Shown here: piece by piece, positions 35,111-64,000 of the stretch
How the letters are laid out: each line of letters opens with the position of its first letter
How positions within the stretch are numbered: the stretch's first letter is position 1
From: Mixophyes australis
Lineage: Eukaryota > Chordata > Amphibia > Anura > Limnodynastidae
Assembly (NCBI GenBank): GCA_036250195.1
Contig: JAVHZZ010000009.1
Span: 45,475,824-45,539,823 of the forward strand
Direction: 5' to 3'
DNA length: 64,000 nt
Made by a program: the position numbers and the translations under genes
Notes under the pieces: model-generated
Database searches by the model: none
Seen by the model: only the letters and a program-made list of their open reading frames with translations
What the model was told of the DNA's origin: nothing

Positions 35111-36863
35111 TGGTGTCAATTATTTTAAGTCAAATGTTAAGAGGGTAACAGAAATTACGTAAGATAAGAACATGTAAGATAAGAACATTAAGCATTTTAA
35201 GCTAAAACAAAGGGGTAAAATTGGACCATAAATTATGCCAACATGAGTCATTTAATTAGAGAGACAGTTATCTGATATATCCACTTAGGTTTTGATTGAA
35301 TTACCTACACTTAAAAACAGGACTTGTGTAAAAAGTGATACATCATTTCACTAGCCAATTAGAGGTATATTGAGTTTAAAAAGTAAGGGGAAATACTAAA
35401 TGTTGCCTGTCGAAATGCATTATGTTAGCATGCCCGTGGTTGTGTCCCGTTAAAACTATGTATTGAACATTTTCGCCGAACTGAAAATTGTATAGCAACA
35501 ATAGCAGTAAAGTGCATTGACTCTTGACTAGAATGCATGAGGTATTTTTAAGCACACACATGTCCAAGTGGCTTTAACAACACACATATGATTTTATCCC
35601 TCAAAATTACATTTTCAAGTAATCAGACACTAGCATCACCTACTGTATAGCAGAGAAAATTATTAATCTCAAAAGTTCACAGACTGCATAAACTATGATA
35701 TGATATAATTTGTAGTTTAAGTGTACATGTTTTCCATTAAATGAAATGTCACTCTAGGTTTTACAGTACTTGCTGTTAGTATTTATTTTCCTTATTTCTG
35801 TTTCCTTAACATTATTATCACTATCATTATTACGCATCTCAATTCTTAAGTTGTTATAATAAGCAAGATATATCTTACACTGCAGAATGGCCTAATAGAA
35901 ATTTGGTTCACTTTCATCCCATTTTCTGCTTTTTCAAGTTACTGCAAAATATTGTTTTAAAAGTATCTGCATTGGGATCGTTGGTAGATTAATATTAAAC
36001 CTTTTATATGTCAAATGGAAAAAGCATTGTATCCAAAAATAATAGTTTACATGAAAACTGTACAACACAATGAAAAGCTAGCCTGATTTATTAATAGGAA
36101 ATTACATTATCAAAAATGTAATTATGAAGTATAGAAATATTTTAAATATGTTACAGTTATTGAAAGGTTAACTTTTTGGTAGATATTAAATGGAAAAAAA
36201 ACCTGCAATTGTTATTACATTAAACAGAAGTCAATAGCATAAACAATAAAAAAATGACAGGAATCTCTCCTAAATATTGTTATTTTTTAAGATCTCTGCA
36301 TTTCTTTATATTTATAGTATAGTGACACACCTATCTTGCCTATGGTTTTCATGAATAAAAATGTTTAATGTGGGTCTGCTTTTAATCACCTCTGACCATT
36401 AAAATTGTGATCTGGATCCTTCTAGTATTTAATAAGTTTAATGAATATTGCTGCAAGTTTTATTTCAGATTTTTTAAGATTTGACTAGGGTTGGAGCATT
36501 GCTTTCTTATTATTCGTCCTTTTTTAATGCAATTTTGTGTTTCTAGGATAGAGATCTGTAGCCAAGAACATCATCAGAATGTTAACAGCAGCACGGGATA
36601 TTTGAAGACCCGAGTGTGCTGATCTTGTGGGAGACAATGACATGTTCACTGGATGACTGGAGGCCCATAGATAGTGGAAAGAGCAGGGTCTTTTCACAGA
36701 ACAGAATAATGCCAAGTTAAGAGAATTTCCAAAACTTGTCCTTTTTTCCCAGCAGAAGCTACAAGGGATTAACAAAAAAAACACTAAAAATTTTCAGTGA
36801 GCCTAGGTGGTATGTTTATTAATATAAATACTAATAAAATAAAATACTAATTATAACTAGAAT
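35111..36863. other. AT-rich DNA, no gene seen
   Basis: No recognised coding sequence, RNA gene or terminal repeat. Confidence 0.4.
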
Positions 36864-37197
36864 GGGCAGCATGATGGCTAAGTGGTTAGCACTTCTACCT
36901 CACAGCAGTGGGGTCATGAGTTTGATTCCAGACCATGGCCTTATCTGGGTGGAGTTTGTATGTTCTCTCTGTGTTTGTGTGGGTTTCCTTGGGGTGCTAC
37001 AGTTTCCTCCCACACTCCAAAAAACATACTAGTAGGTTAACTGGCTGCTATCAAATTGACATTGCACTCTTTCTCTGTCTGTGTGTGTGTATGTTAGGGA
37101 AGTTAGACTGTAAACTCCAATGGAGAAGGGACTGATTTGAATGAGTTCTCTGTACAACACTGCGGAATTAGTGGGGCTATATAAATAACTGATAATG
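36864..37197 (+). mobile_element. tRNA-headed SINE, copy 1
   Basis: The head reads GGGCAGCATGATGGCTAAGTGGTTAGCAC, with an A-box-like tggctaagtgg and a B-box-like ggtcatgagtttgattcc (about 36912-36930), the two internal RNA polymerase III promoter elements. The body holds the conserved gtttcctcccacactccaaa block, a gtgtgtgtgt stretch, and a tail with gctatataaataac. The same family recurs on the minus strand at 56343 and 61688. It is diverged and not a tRNA gene. Confidence 0.85.
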
Positions 37198-37199
37198 AA

Positions 37200-37242
37200 T
37201 GGTTGCTATAGGCAACATCTCCACTTTTTCAAACCCGCAGAT
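37200..37242. mobile_element. Foldback MITE fragment
   Basis: ggttgctataggcaacatctccactttttcaaacccgcag matches one arm of the element at 59299-59476. It follows the SINE tail directly; the other arm is absent. Confidence 0.6.
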
Positions 37243-40200
37243 CTTACATATTATTTTAACACTGTTGCTTATTGTGTTATAAATTGTCATCCAAATTTTA
37301 ATGAGCGGTATAATTTCATTTAATTTTAAATATAGCTATTATATAATTACTACAATGCCTCTGACATCACAAAATGATACAGCGGCCCATTTGGACCGAA
37401 TATGGACTGAGAAGAGATTTTGAAAGATGCAAAGCATGAGGAAGCCTATTTACCATGTACAGTGGTGGTACTGTCACTATAGCTATCTCAGGATGCCAAC
37501 AGCAGAGGCTCTCCAATGGAAACATGTATTAAATTATTATTGTTATTAAAATTAAGCATTTTACCTGTATTTTAGAGAAAGTTTTTAATATTTTTTACAA
37601 TTTCTATTTTTTAAAGTATTTTATTATTTTTACTCATATTTCCAGTTCCAGTGGATAGCAGATTAAGCCCAGAATGGCCTTGCCAGCTGTAAGACTCCTC
37701 TTATTGTTGCCAACCAGTATCGCTGGCGAACTGAGTTGTCCTGGTGAAATCTTCAGGTTTAAGTAGATGGCAGAAGATTTTGAAAGATATCTTCTGCCAC
37801 AATATGATAGATTTTCTATTGCTGCTTATTGCAGCAATAGAATATCTTTCACATTGCCCAATACTAATAATTAGACTTCATAAACTTCACTAAAAGGGGC
37901 ATTATCCCAAACTGAGGCAACTGGTGGCCACCTGAATGAGGGCATATGCGCTTTTGTGTGTATAATATAAACACATGGGGTGTCCTCAGGGCAACTTTAA
38001 GGTATGATTGGCTAGCATTTTCTACCCCAGCAGAGCACATCACATGGTCATGTAGTACAACACAATACACAGTATAACATCATATGTATATCTTTAAAAT
38101 ATAATTGAAATTAAATGGAATCAAACATCTTAATTAAACATGAATTTACAGAATAACATATTATTTTACCACAAATAAATGAAGCGGAGGAGTTGTCATT
38201 CTAAACAGGCATACAGAAGCTTCACACGAATGGCAGAGGCTTTAATAGCTGAATAGGGAAAACATAAGTGATACACATAGAGCTAAATAAATATATAATT
38301 AATTAGAAAAGTTTATTTTGTGTATTTAGAGTCTGTGGATTTCTTTTAAATCAGGTCTTGGTGCAATGCATTAAATGTTAAGAGGTACCAAGATAAAGTT
38401 ACTATTTCATCGTGAAAGTATGTTACATAGACAACAAATAAGATATCTCTACACATCTCTCAATAAATGGTTTCCAAGAACATAACATATGTGCAGGGGG
38501 TGCAACTGCTATTGTAGCACACAGTTAACAGGGGCCAGCTATTCCTGCAAAACTCCATGTGTATATGTGAGCTGCCATTGGGTAGTATATGGGGGCCCTT
38601 ACAAAATTTTCATATGGGACCCACAAATGTCTACTCACACCCCTGATGATTTCATTTTTTAGATAATTAAGTCTTGATTACTAACTGTAATGAGTGGACG
38701 AGACCCTGTATAAAAAGCTTGGGAACCACTGGGGGAGATCATAGTTTCACTATTTTTTGTAGAAAATGCATATTTCAAGACAAGTATGAACAGTGCCATT
38801 TGATTCATACATGGTGTCAAAGAAAGGAATTGTGAAGACAAAACTAAATTGCTAGGAATGGAATATAAGTTTTAAATAGCTTGTGGAAGCTCTTCCACAC
38901 AGAGGAGTTCACATAGAGTTGGAAACTTTTGTTCTTCTGCGCATGTCCACAAAGTACCAGTTACATTTGTGGCCTTATATTGACTGAGTTGCATCATGCG
39001 CTGATGACTACTTGTGATCCTTTATGATTGAAGAGGCAGGAGGCAAGGGCAAGGAGGGGTCCTCTAAGGTCATGTTGGACAAATGTGACTTATGTAAACC
39101 GAGACTCAGATGCATACACGTCTGTAAGAAGATAAGAAAATTGAGGGTGCTTGATCACAGGTGTAAGGTGCAAACTGATGGTGATAACCATCAGTTTAGA
39201 TGCATCCGACCCAACATACCTGTGTAAGATGTGATGACCTGTTTTTGATATGCTATTTCCATCTGTGTTTTAGACGGAAATTGCGTACAACTCTACATGA
39301 GGCCCAGAATGTCTGCAAGAGTAAGAACATTATATTGTTTTACATTTTAAAAATATTAACAAAGATGTTTTATGACAAAATATTTTGTGACACATAAAGG
39401 TCCTCTCATAAACCTGTTTCCTGCTTTATATCTATGTAAAAAAACAAACATAAGCAATTCAAGGCAGAATCTTTTTTCCACATATAACAAAATAAGTCTC
39501 ACATGGTAAATCAAATGGGATATGTTGGTGATAAATATGGTGCAATCTTTTTACTGCACACCTTTTACTATGATGCAAAGACCCCTACATGATTTTTTTT
39601 CTGAAAGCTTCATGAATATATTTTTAATGTCCTTACACCTGTGAAAATTATTTGATATGAAATATTCTAGAATAATATACCACTAACATTCAAGTTTCTT
39701 TTAGGCATGGCTCCTCATTGTAACTTCTTGAGACAGTGCCATGTGGAGGGATAGCCTCACAGTTTTTAATAATATTTATAAAACTTCTAGTCCTCAGTAG
39801 TTTTGGCACTGCTCATGTCCCTGAGCCAGGGGGTTCATTTATTAAAAATGGGGCAAAGCAGGAATGAAGCAGACCTAATTCTGTATGCGAAGTGGTCCTC
39901 TTCCCTGCACGACATTTATAGAAATGTTACATTTTCCTGTGCAAAAGCTTGGCAGGCTATTACTTGTGTTATTTATGTGACTTGTGGGCATCAAACTGCC
40001 ACAGAAGTTTAGTTTTGATATATGCTTCAAATCCATAGACCTGAGGAGCCACAACCTTTTTAGCAATAGGCTAAATGGTGCACCAATCGTAAAACTGTTT
40101 GAGTGCACATCTACAGTTATAAATCTGTCATACCTTGCATGCGACTTTTTTGCATCAAATTTAATAAATGTCCCCCAATATGTTTATGACTTGGCACTTC

Positions 40201-41539
40201 GTTTGCTTGTGAACATATGTTTTATTCCATTTTCAATTATATCTAACTATGATTTTAATTCTAGAGATATTAGGGGTAGTTTAGCACATAAGCCAACATC
40301 ATTACTAAGTGTTAAAATCACTATTTTGAAACAGGCATAACTGTGCATCATTGGCATATGCTTTCCTGTGCATAATAATGAATAAATGTGGTTACTTTAT
40401 ATTCAGAGTTCACAATACACTATACACTACATTTATGATTGTGGCAGAGAGTTCTAACAACATGTCTAGAAACATAGATTTGTTGCGTAACAATTAGCCA
40501 GAATGTGTTGTTTTATTTCATAGCTTATGATTATTGGCACAGGGTATATGACATATACCATCTTCCTGGTATCGCTCTAATTCCAATTTAATTTATGATA
40601 AATATAATTATTTTCTAAGATAAAATTTGGGTTTAGTTTTTGAACATCTTATGAATATTAGAATAATTAACATTTTGGGCTACAGTTACAAAAGGACAGC
40701 AACTTGCACAATTTAATTAGAATTTTTTTCTCATTTGATTGAATAAAACATAAAATTCCTGCCAAAATATTGTAGATAATAAATTAAAATGTGCAATTTT
40801 CAGTTTTGTAAACATCTTTCTCTATAGTTATATATCATTACTGTTTTGACAGTCTAGCAGTCCAGAACCTTTTACTATTCTATTATTTTTGTTTAGATCT
40901 GCCATTTCATTTATTTGTTTAAGAAATGTATTTGGCTCCCTCCCCCCAAAAGAAACATTCCTAAATATATATTTTAGTCAAAGGTGCTCCATCAGAGCAA
41001 TTAGGTGCAGCTCAAGTTAGCAATTAGAGATTTTCTGCTCTACAGGGTTGTCTGCATGCATGTATAAACTTTTCTGTGCCTTTACAGCCTTACAATATAG
41101 CAAAATCATGTTAAAACTGCATAAAGAGAGAAAACAATTACTGGCATTCTTCTTTCCTTATATAAACCTTGAACTACCTAAACATACTCCATATTGGAGA
41201 TGTCTCACATATAAACTGTTTATTATTACCTTACTTAACTAAGTCTCAAGAAAAGGTACAGTATCTTCATTATAACATCCAAAATGATCCACATTACCCA
41301 GCCATATTCTATTTCCAGGCAAAAGAAAGGAAAAAAGAAACAAGTAAGAAATTTGGTGAAAAAATGTGTGACAAAAAGTGCAATTCTCCTTCCCCCTCTT
41401 TATAGGCTTGAATGACTGCTTCTTTCTCTGGCCCAAACATCAAACTGTGAAGCAAGAGGGGGTGAGAGACTTAGGTGAAGCTTGTGTCCTGTGGAAGGAA
41501 GGGTGTGCACAGCTTAGGGTGAAGGTCAATGGAGATGCT
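37243..41539. other. Region downstream of GABRB4; no independent gene seen
   Basis: Includes whatever 3' untranslated region GABRB4 has, reading leftwards from 41539. A minus-strand AATAAA lies at 41219-41224, about 316 bases past the stop, and others lie further on (for example near 40915). Which one is used cannot be decided. A possible small MITE is at 38494-38645. No other coding sequence was recognised. Confidence 0.45.
38494..38645. mobile_element. Possible hAT-type MITE, 152 bp
   Basis: Begins CAGGGGGTGCAAC and ends ...ACACCCCTG, so the ends are inverted over about 9 bases (CAGGGG.TG). A matching 8-bp target duplication was not seen, so the call is tentative. Confidence 0.35.
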
Positions 41540-59298
<17,759 letters not shown>

Positions 59299-59476
59299 GG
59301 GGGTAAATGTATCAAGCTGAGAGTTTACCAGCGGGTTTGAAAAACCAATCAGATTCTAGCTATCATTTATTTAGTACATTCTACAAAATGATAGCTAGAA
59401 TCTGATTGGTTGCTATAGGCAACATCTCCACTTTTCAAACACGCCGAAAAACTCTCAGCTTGATACATTTACCCCC
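59299..59476. mobile_element. Foldback MITE, 178 bp
   Basis: The ends GGGGGTAAATGTATCAAGCT and AGCTTGATACATTTACCCCC are perfect inverses, continuing into gagagttt/aaactctc. Inner arms aatcagattctagctatcat and tgatagctagaatctgattg are also inverted. The loop is about atttatttagtacattctac. It shares its core with 25370-25577. Confidence 0.88.
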
Positions 59477-61018
59477 AGGCTGGTTTTTGTGAGTCTCATG
59501 ATATTTTTAATGGGAAACACTGCACTTCTGCAGAAAGGTGCATTTCTAATCACACTCTGAATCATGTAATATAACATTTCTCACGTGCAAAAGTCTGACA
59601 TGCATTAAAGACAGTACTCATGTCCCCTGACTCCAATGTTTAGTCTAAGCTGTAAATAACACTAAACCAAGCAATCTACAAGAAAAATATTAAGTTTAAT
59701 TTGAGGGTTAAAAGGATAGGAGGTTGAACTGCATGTCTCTTCAGATTTTTTCACTTCTCCACAACCCTAGGGGTTCTTCCAACCACAGGAAGTAGATGTG
59801 CTCCTTAAAATGTTTTGGGCGAACCATATCGAAGCACTAATTCAAAACCAATGTAATATGTGGGATCCACAAAGAGCACTTTGCAATTAGGAGAAATTCA
59901 ATAACATAATCTTGAACGCTCAAACCTCAATAGAGATGTATCAAAGTAGACAGTAAATTGCGATATGCTAAACAAGCTTAAGAATTCCTGTTGCAAACCT
60001 GCGCAAGGGTACCACTCCTTGTATAATTAAACTAAACAGATACAATGTAAGGTGCGCCAGGGGAACAAGCAAAAATTATTAATAAATATAAAAAAAAAGA
60101 AAAAAAAAGAAAAATGGCGGTCCTCGTCTTAGATAAGAGTTAAAAAATGTTTTTATTTTAACCAAATATTTAAAATAATCAATTTTTTGGGCATAAATAC
60201 AACAAATATGGGAAAAAATAACTGTAGATCTCAGAATAAATACAAACAGATTTATATATAAAACGCTTACCTCGTATGGGGATCTATATGTGGATGATAG
60301 TATGCGTGTCTAATATAAGCAGAATCTAACTCAGATTATGAATGTCTATCAAAGGAATCTTCAATGCAGAGACTGACACAAATTTAAAAACAGACCAAAA
60401 AATTAACAAAAAAATAAAACAAAGTGTATGGCCAGTACATTTTGTAAATAATAATGTGAAGTCCTGAATATGAGTATCAGATTTAGGAAAGAGGTAAAGG
60501 AACTGCGCTCTATTCCAATGACGCAAGAGCAGCACACAACAGTGGTCTCTTTCCCTTACATACAAGATTCAATCAAAAGTCAGGCGCTCATTGACTACCA
60601 GATGTAATAAATAATATGATGAATTCAGACTCATGCTTAACAAACACAATCTTAACTGAGTGTAAAGCAATGTTAAGAGAAATGTCTGAATTGATTTATA
60701 CAAATAAATTTCTGAAAGCCCACGGGGGATCTGAGTAGGCTAGCGAGCCAGCTTGTTTCTTTTGCGTGTCCTCGTATCTGAATAGAGGCAATGCGCCACC
60801 ATTACGTTGTTGGATCTAACAGGATTTGGATTTCATAAGTACCACCCTCCCCAGAGATCCAGTGCCATTGCTCACACAGTAACAGGGGTAGCAGTGTTCT
60901 TGTCACTCTCCAGTCTCCAGTGCCATTGCTCAGTGTCATTGCTCATACAGAAACGGTAGGGGTAGCAGTGTTCTTGTCACTTGACAAAAATTGACAGGAA
61001 ATGATTGGAAATTATTGT

Positions 61019-61020
<2 letters not shown>
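59477..61020. other. Intron 6, no gene seen
   Basis: AT-rich with A-runs at 60086-60112. The phrase cagtgccattgctca occurs twice (60861 and 60919) together with gtagcagtgttcttgtcact (60890 and 60963), a small local duplication of about 74 bases. Confidence 0.45.

Positions 61021-61063
<43 letters not shown>
61021..61063. repeat. (TA)n microsatellite
   Basis: About 21 TA units. Confidence 0.95.
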
Positions 61064-61066
<3 letters not shown>

Positions 61067-61378
61067 GAAAATAGAGAAGGCACTCACCATTTAAAACAAA
61101 GAGATTATTCTTGAGCAGACAAAACAAGCATAGACATTGTCTATGCTTTTTTTGTCTGCTGTTCAATGAAAATCTGTCTTGAAAAAGGTCTGGATGTAAG
61201 ACCAAAACGTTGACTATAACATAAAGTAACTGGATTGAAAATAGAGAATAATCAATCCGTTTTAAATGGTGAGTGCACTCTCTATTTTTTGAATATGTAC
61301 TAGCTACTATGGAAATAGAAGCTATTGTGGAGCACCCCAAAGAGGATCTATTTGAAGATGTGAGTGCAGTCTTTTCCA

Positions 61379-61386
<8 letters not shown>

Positions 61387-61421
<35 letters not shown>

Positions 61422-61426
61422 CAGTA

Positions 61427-61484
<58 letters not shown>

Positions 61485-61501
61485 CATATATACATATAAA
61501 C

Positions 61502-61536
<35 letters not shown>

Positions 61537-61634
61537 TATACACACACATATATATATATATATATATAAATATATTTACATATATATATACACACATATA
61601 TATACATACATATATACATATATATATATTTATG

Positions 61635-61690
<56 letters not shown>
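61387..61690. repeat. Compound (TA)n/(CATA)n microsatellite, about 300 bp
   Basis: TA arrays separated by acatac, cacacaca and atatttat. The long Ile-Tyr frames on both strands, including the 256-codon minus frame 60936-61706, are artefacts of this array. Confidence 0.97.
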
Positions 61691-61977
61691 TCATCATTAT
61701 CATCATTTATTTATATAGCGCTACTGATTCCGCAGCGCTGTACAGAGAACTCATTCACATCAGTCCCTGCCCCATTGGAGCTTACAGACTAAATTCACTA
61801 ACATACACACACACACACATGCACACAGACTAGGGTCAATTTTGATAGCGGCCAATTAACCTACCAGTATGTTTTTGGAGTGTGGGAGGAAACCGGAGCA
61901 CCCGGAGGAAACCCACGCAAATACGGGGAGAACATACAAACTCCACACAGATAAGGCCATGGTTGGGAATTGAACTA
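61691..61977 (-). mobile_element. tRNA-headed SINE, copy 3, head missing
   Basis: Minus orientation: tail atcatcatttatttatatagcg at 61691, body with the cctcccacactccaaa block near 61872, ending at gggaattgaact (61966-61977), i.e. inside the B box. The tRNA head is replaced by a (TA)n run. About 90 per cent similar by eye to copy 2. Confidence 0.87.
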
Positions 61978-62187
61978 TATATATATATATACATACTGCT
62001 TTTTACTGTTTATTGTTATGCCATTTTTGTTCCTAAATACCCTTGACTTTTAAAAAGGTTTGTTTGGAACATTTACAAAATTATAACAACACTCTGCATT
62101 ATGGTGTACTTATTTAAAAATGTGGGAATATTGTTTGATTTTAATAGTGGCATATAATTTCAAAGTTTCACCCTTATTTCTACACAA

Positions 62188-62559
62188 ATGTGTGTCCCAA
62201 TACACAAAGGAGACAATGCTTACCCTTTCTGCTCTTGGCTCCTAACTTTTACACTTTTACATCCACACACAGAGCAATTCCACTTATACCACAACCAGAT
62301 TGATTATAGAATGGACTTTCAAGCTTTTAAAAGCCTGATTCCATGCCTTGCCCAAACTGGGGGAACCCTTATGAATGTGCCAGATATTATGTTCAACATT
62401 ATAGCTCTGTGTGTGACATTTCACAATATTGGGGTTCCATGGTTGGAAGATGCCAAGGTTGTTGGCCAGGAGGAAGATGATGTCAATGCTGGTTATCCAG
62501 AGTCACAAGGTATATGTGATTTCAAGCAATTTTTTTATTTTCTTTTTGGGTTTACTTAA
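62188..62559 (+). pseudogene. Harbinger transposase, C-terminal part
   Basis: The frame contains KGDNAYPFCSWLL, matching the GDxGYPLxPWLxTP block with the catalytic Asp of the DDE_Tnp_4 family (as in HARBI1), then HTEQFHLYHNQID (family: EExxYNxxHxxxR) and MFNIIALCVTFHNIGVP (family: IIxACCVLHNI). The domain is in order and of usual length, but key family residues are changed and the N-terminal two thirds, with the first catalytic residues, are absent. A cut-and-paste transposase; this piece is inactive. The 5' start Met is not original. Confidence 0.75.
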
Positions 62560-62734
62560 CATGTAATGCTTACAATAAATGGACAAAAAAACAATGTAAA
62601 CATTTTTTTGTTCAAAATAGTGCATTTTGTTGAACAAACAGGCAAAATAGTAACACACACAAGCAATAGTGATACACACAATATAATTTTGACCTGTGCA
62701 GTCCCCTTGATCTAATGTTCTGAGTGCTGGTGCA

Positions 62735-63125
62735 TCAACAAATAGGTGACAGAGCAGGCATAGAATCAGATGGTACAGATTCTGGCTCTTCCTGCTCAGG
62801 CTCCCCAGACGCAGCAGATGCCTCAGGGGCTGGTATCACTCCACTCTGTTTATCCAAATATCTAATTATTGCGACACACATTTTTAAAATGTATAATTAA
62901 TTTCCTTTAGGTTCTCACTTTCAATTTTGCATATTGCTGCTGTTTGCATGTATGTGGCTAAAATTTTGTTGTGTGAGAGTCATAAGTTTACTCTCTGGAA
63001 ATAGAGCTGTAGTTGTTGGGCTTTCCGGAAGCATCTATGGATCATCCTCATGATCACTGGGGTCCTCGGAACAGGGTTCACCTTCATCCTCAATGGGATC
63101 TTCACCATGTACAGCTCACATAACG
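62735..63125 (-). pseudogene. Harbinger MYB-like (NAIF1-like) protein, C-terminal part
   Basis: Minus-strand reading gives an acidic segment (EDPIEDEGEPCSEDPSDHED), a stop, then PESPTTTALFPE and, after frame changes, ENLKEINYT and a Pro/Glu/Ser-rich end (PEASAASGEPEQEEPES) closing at TGA near 62735. This layout fits the C-terminus of NAIF1-like MYB/SANT proteins of frog Harbinger elements, which bring the transposase to the nucleus and DNA. The SANT domain is not visible. Several stops. Confidence 0.5.
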
Positions 63126-64000
63126 GAAACAACAAAATAAATTGCAGTCGTTTGTTTTAGTCTATACCATGGATTTATATTGCTTATAAACATTCTAATC
63201 TGATTTGTCCAACATTGAGCATTATATATGTAGATTAGTTAATAGTAAACTTCATTACACAGATTAGTAATTTCACACGTGAAATGTTTACGTTTTTTTA
63301 TGTGTGTATATGTGGGGTCATTCACAGAAAAACAAAAGGACTAAATGGATTGACAATATGCATAAAGTGCAAACTTAATTTCTTTGACTTTATGGTAATT
63401 TTATATATACATCCATTTTATTTTTAATTAGTTATTTTCCAAGGGATCATCACACAAAATACATAGCTAACTTGACAACAGAGCCTGATTATTTAATAGG
63501 CTGACTCAGCTGCTGTCTAGGGCACTAGGCTTTAGGAGGTGGTCGTGCAAAATTGTCTTGACCCTTTAAAGAAGCCAAGTGGAATTGCTGAAACACAGAA
63601 ACATAATCATTGTTGGTGGGAGTGTCAAGATTAATTTTGTCACATCATTAAACTAATTAAACTAGTTAATGCATGTATGATATGATATTTTCTGAAGGCG
63701 ATTATTGCGTGGTTTGCAGAGGACTCTCACAGGTACCCTGCACCAGCAGGCCAATGCTGTGCACTCCAAAGAGCAGAGGTCCAAGGATGCCATCAGACAG
63801 CACCGCTTGCATGTTTGAGGATATCTCTGATTTTGGCCTTAAAGTGCAAGTTAAAGTCCTGTAACCCGTGTGAAATGTCCAAGCTTTAGACTGTTGCTAT
63901 GTTTAGTCCCAAAAATTTACTAAATACTGGTGCAGGCGTACATATAGATATCTATCTCTATATTTTTTCTAAAGGTTACACAATAATTACAGAATGTTAC
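63126..64000. other. Intron 6, no gene seen to the window end
   Basis: AT-rich. The exon preceding exon 7 of GABRB4, which should encode the end of the ligand-binding domain, was looked for on the minus strand and not found. Confidence 0.45.

Larger units (their letters stand above)
62180..63125. mobile_element. PIF/Harbinger transposon remnant, two convergent genes
   Basis: A C-terminal Harbinger transposase piece on the plus strand (62188-62559) faces a MYB/SANT-associated protein piece on the minus strand (63125-62735). Harbinger elements typically carry exactly this pair. The 5' part of both genes is missing or eroded, and no terminal inverted repeats were found. Confidence 0.65.

Noticed and set aside
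36864..36935. Possible tRNA gene
   Set aside because: A- and B-box-like words are present, but the sequence belongs to a SINE family with three copies here and does not fold as a tRNA; an anticodon arm could not be identified.
60936..61706. 256-codon minus-strand open frame
   Set aside because: Most of it is a translated TA/CATA microsatellite; the remainder has no homology and crosses two microsatellites.

Overview
This is vertebrate nuclear DNA, most likely from an anuran amphibian. It holds one clear host gene in a background of transposable elements. The AT-rich sequence carries DIRS, Ty3/gypsy, L2-like LINE, tRNA-headed SINE, hAT, PIF/Harbinger, a Crypton-like tyrosine recombinase element and a retrovirus-like provirus. 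That mix is typical of frogs and unlike mammals or birds. The species cannot be named from the sequence.

The host gene is the 3' part of a GABA-A receptor beta subunit on the minus strand. Exon 7 (58574-58726, M1 to start of M2), exon 8 (58150-58406, M2-M3 and start of the loop) and the last coding exon (41540-41908, rest of the loop, M4 and stop) have consensus splice sites and no coding damage. The loop, including a 12-base alternative extension coding VREQ, identifies it as the beta-4 subunit gene GABRB4, whose mammalian counterpart is the theta gene GABRQ. The upstream exons lie beyond base 64000.

Layout: 1-5590 holds decayed Ty3/gypsy and DIRS pieces. 5598-12364 is a provirus with two 575-bp LTRs that look identical but with badly broken pol. 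12365-18700 holds low-complexity blocks, a 1.74-kb non-autonomous hAT element with a perfect 8-bp target duplication, and an L2-like LINE split by a TIR element. 18700-30980 is mostly AT-rich sequence with small palindromic elements and TA microsatellites. 30990-35110 is an unclassified, GC-richer block of about 4.1 kb containing a 55-bp-arm hairpin. 36864-41500 holds a SINE and the region downstream of GABRB4.

The 16.2-kb intron 8 (41909-58149) holds a 4.8-kb decayed hAT transposon (42404-47236), an LTR-like piece, an intron-bearing Crypton-like pseudogene (50736-53118), a gypsy gag-pro fragment, and a LINE tail carrying a SINE. 58727-64000 is intron upstream of exon 7, with a MITE, long TA arrays, a SINE and a degraded Harbinger element.

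Only GABRB4 looks functional. No bacterial-type features, CRISPR arrays or standalone RNA genes were found. All coordinates and comparisons were made by eye; family assignments rest on remembered motifs, not on searches.
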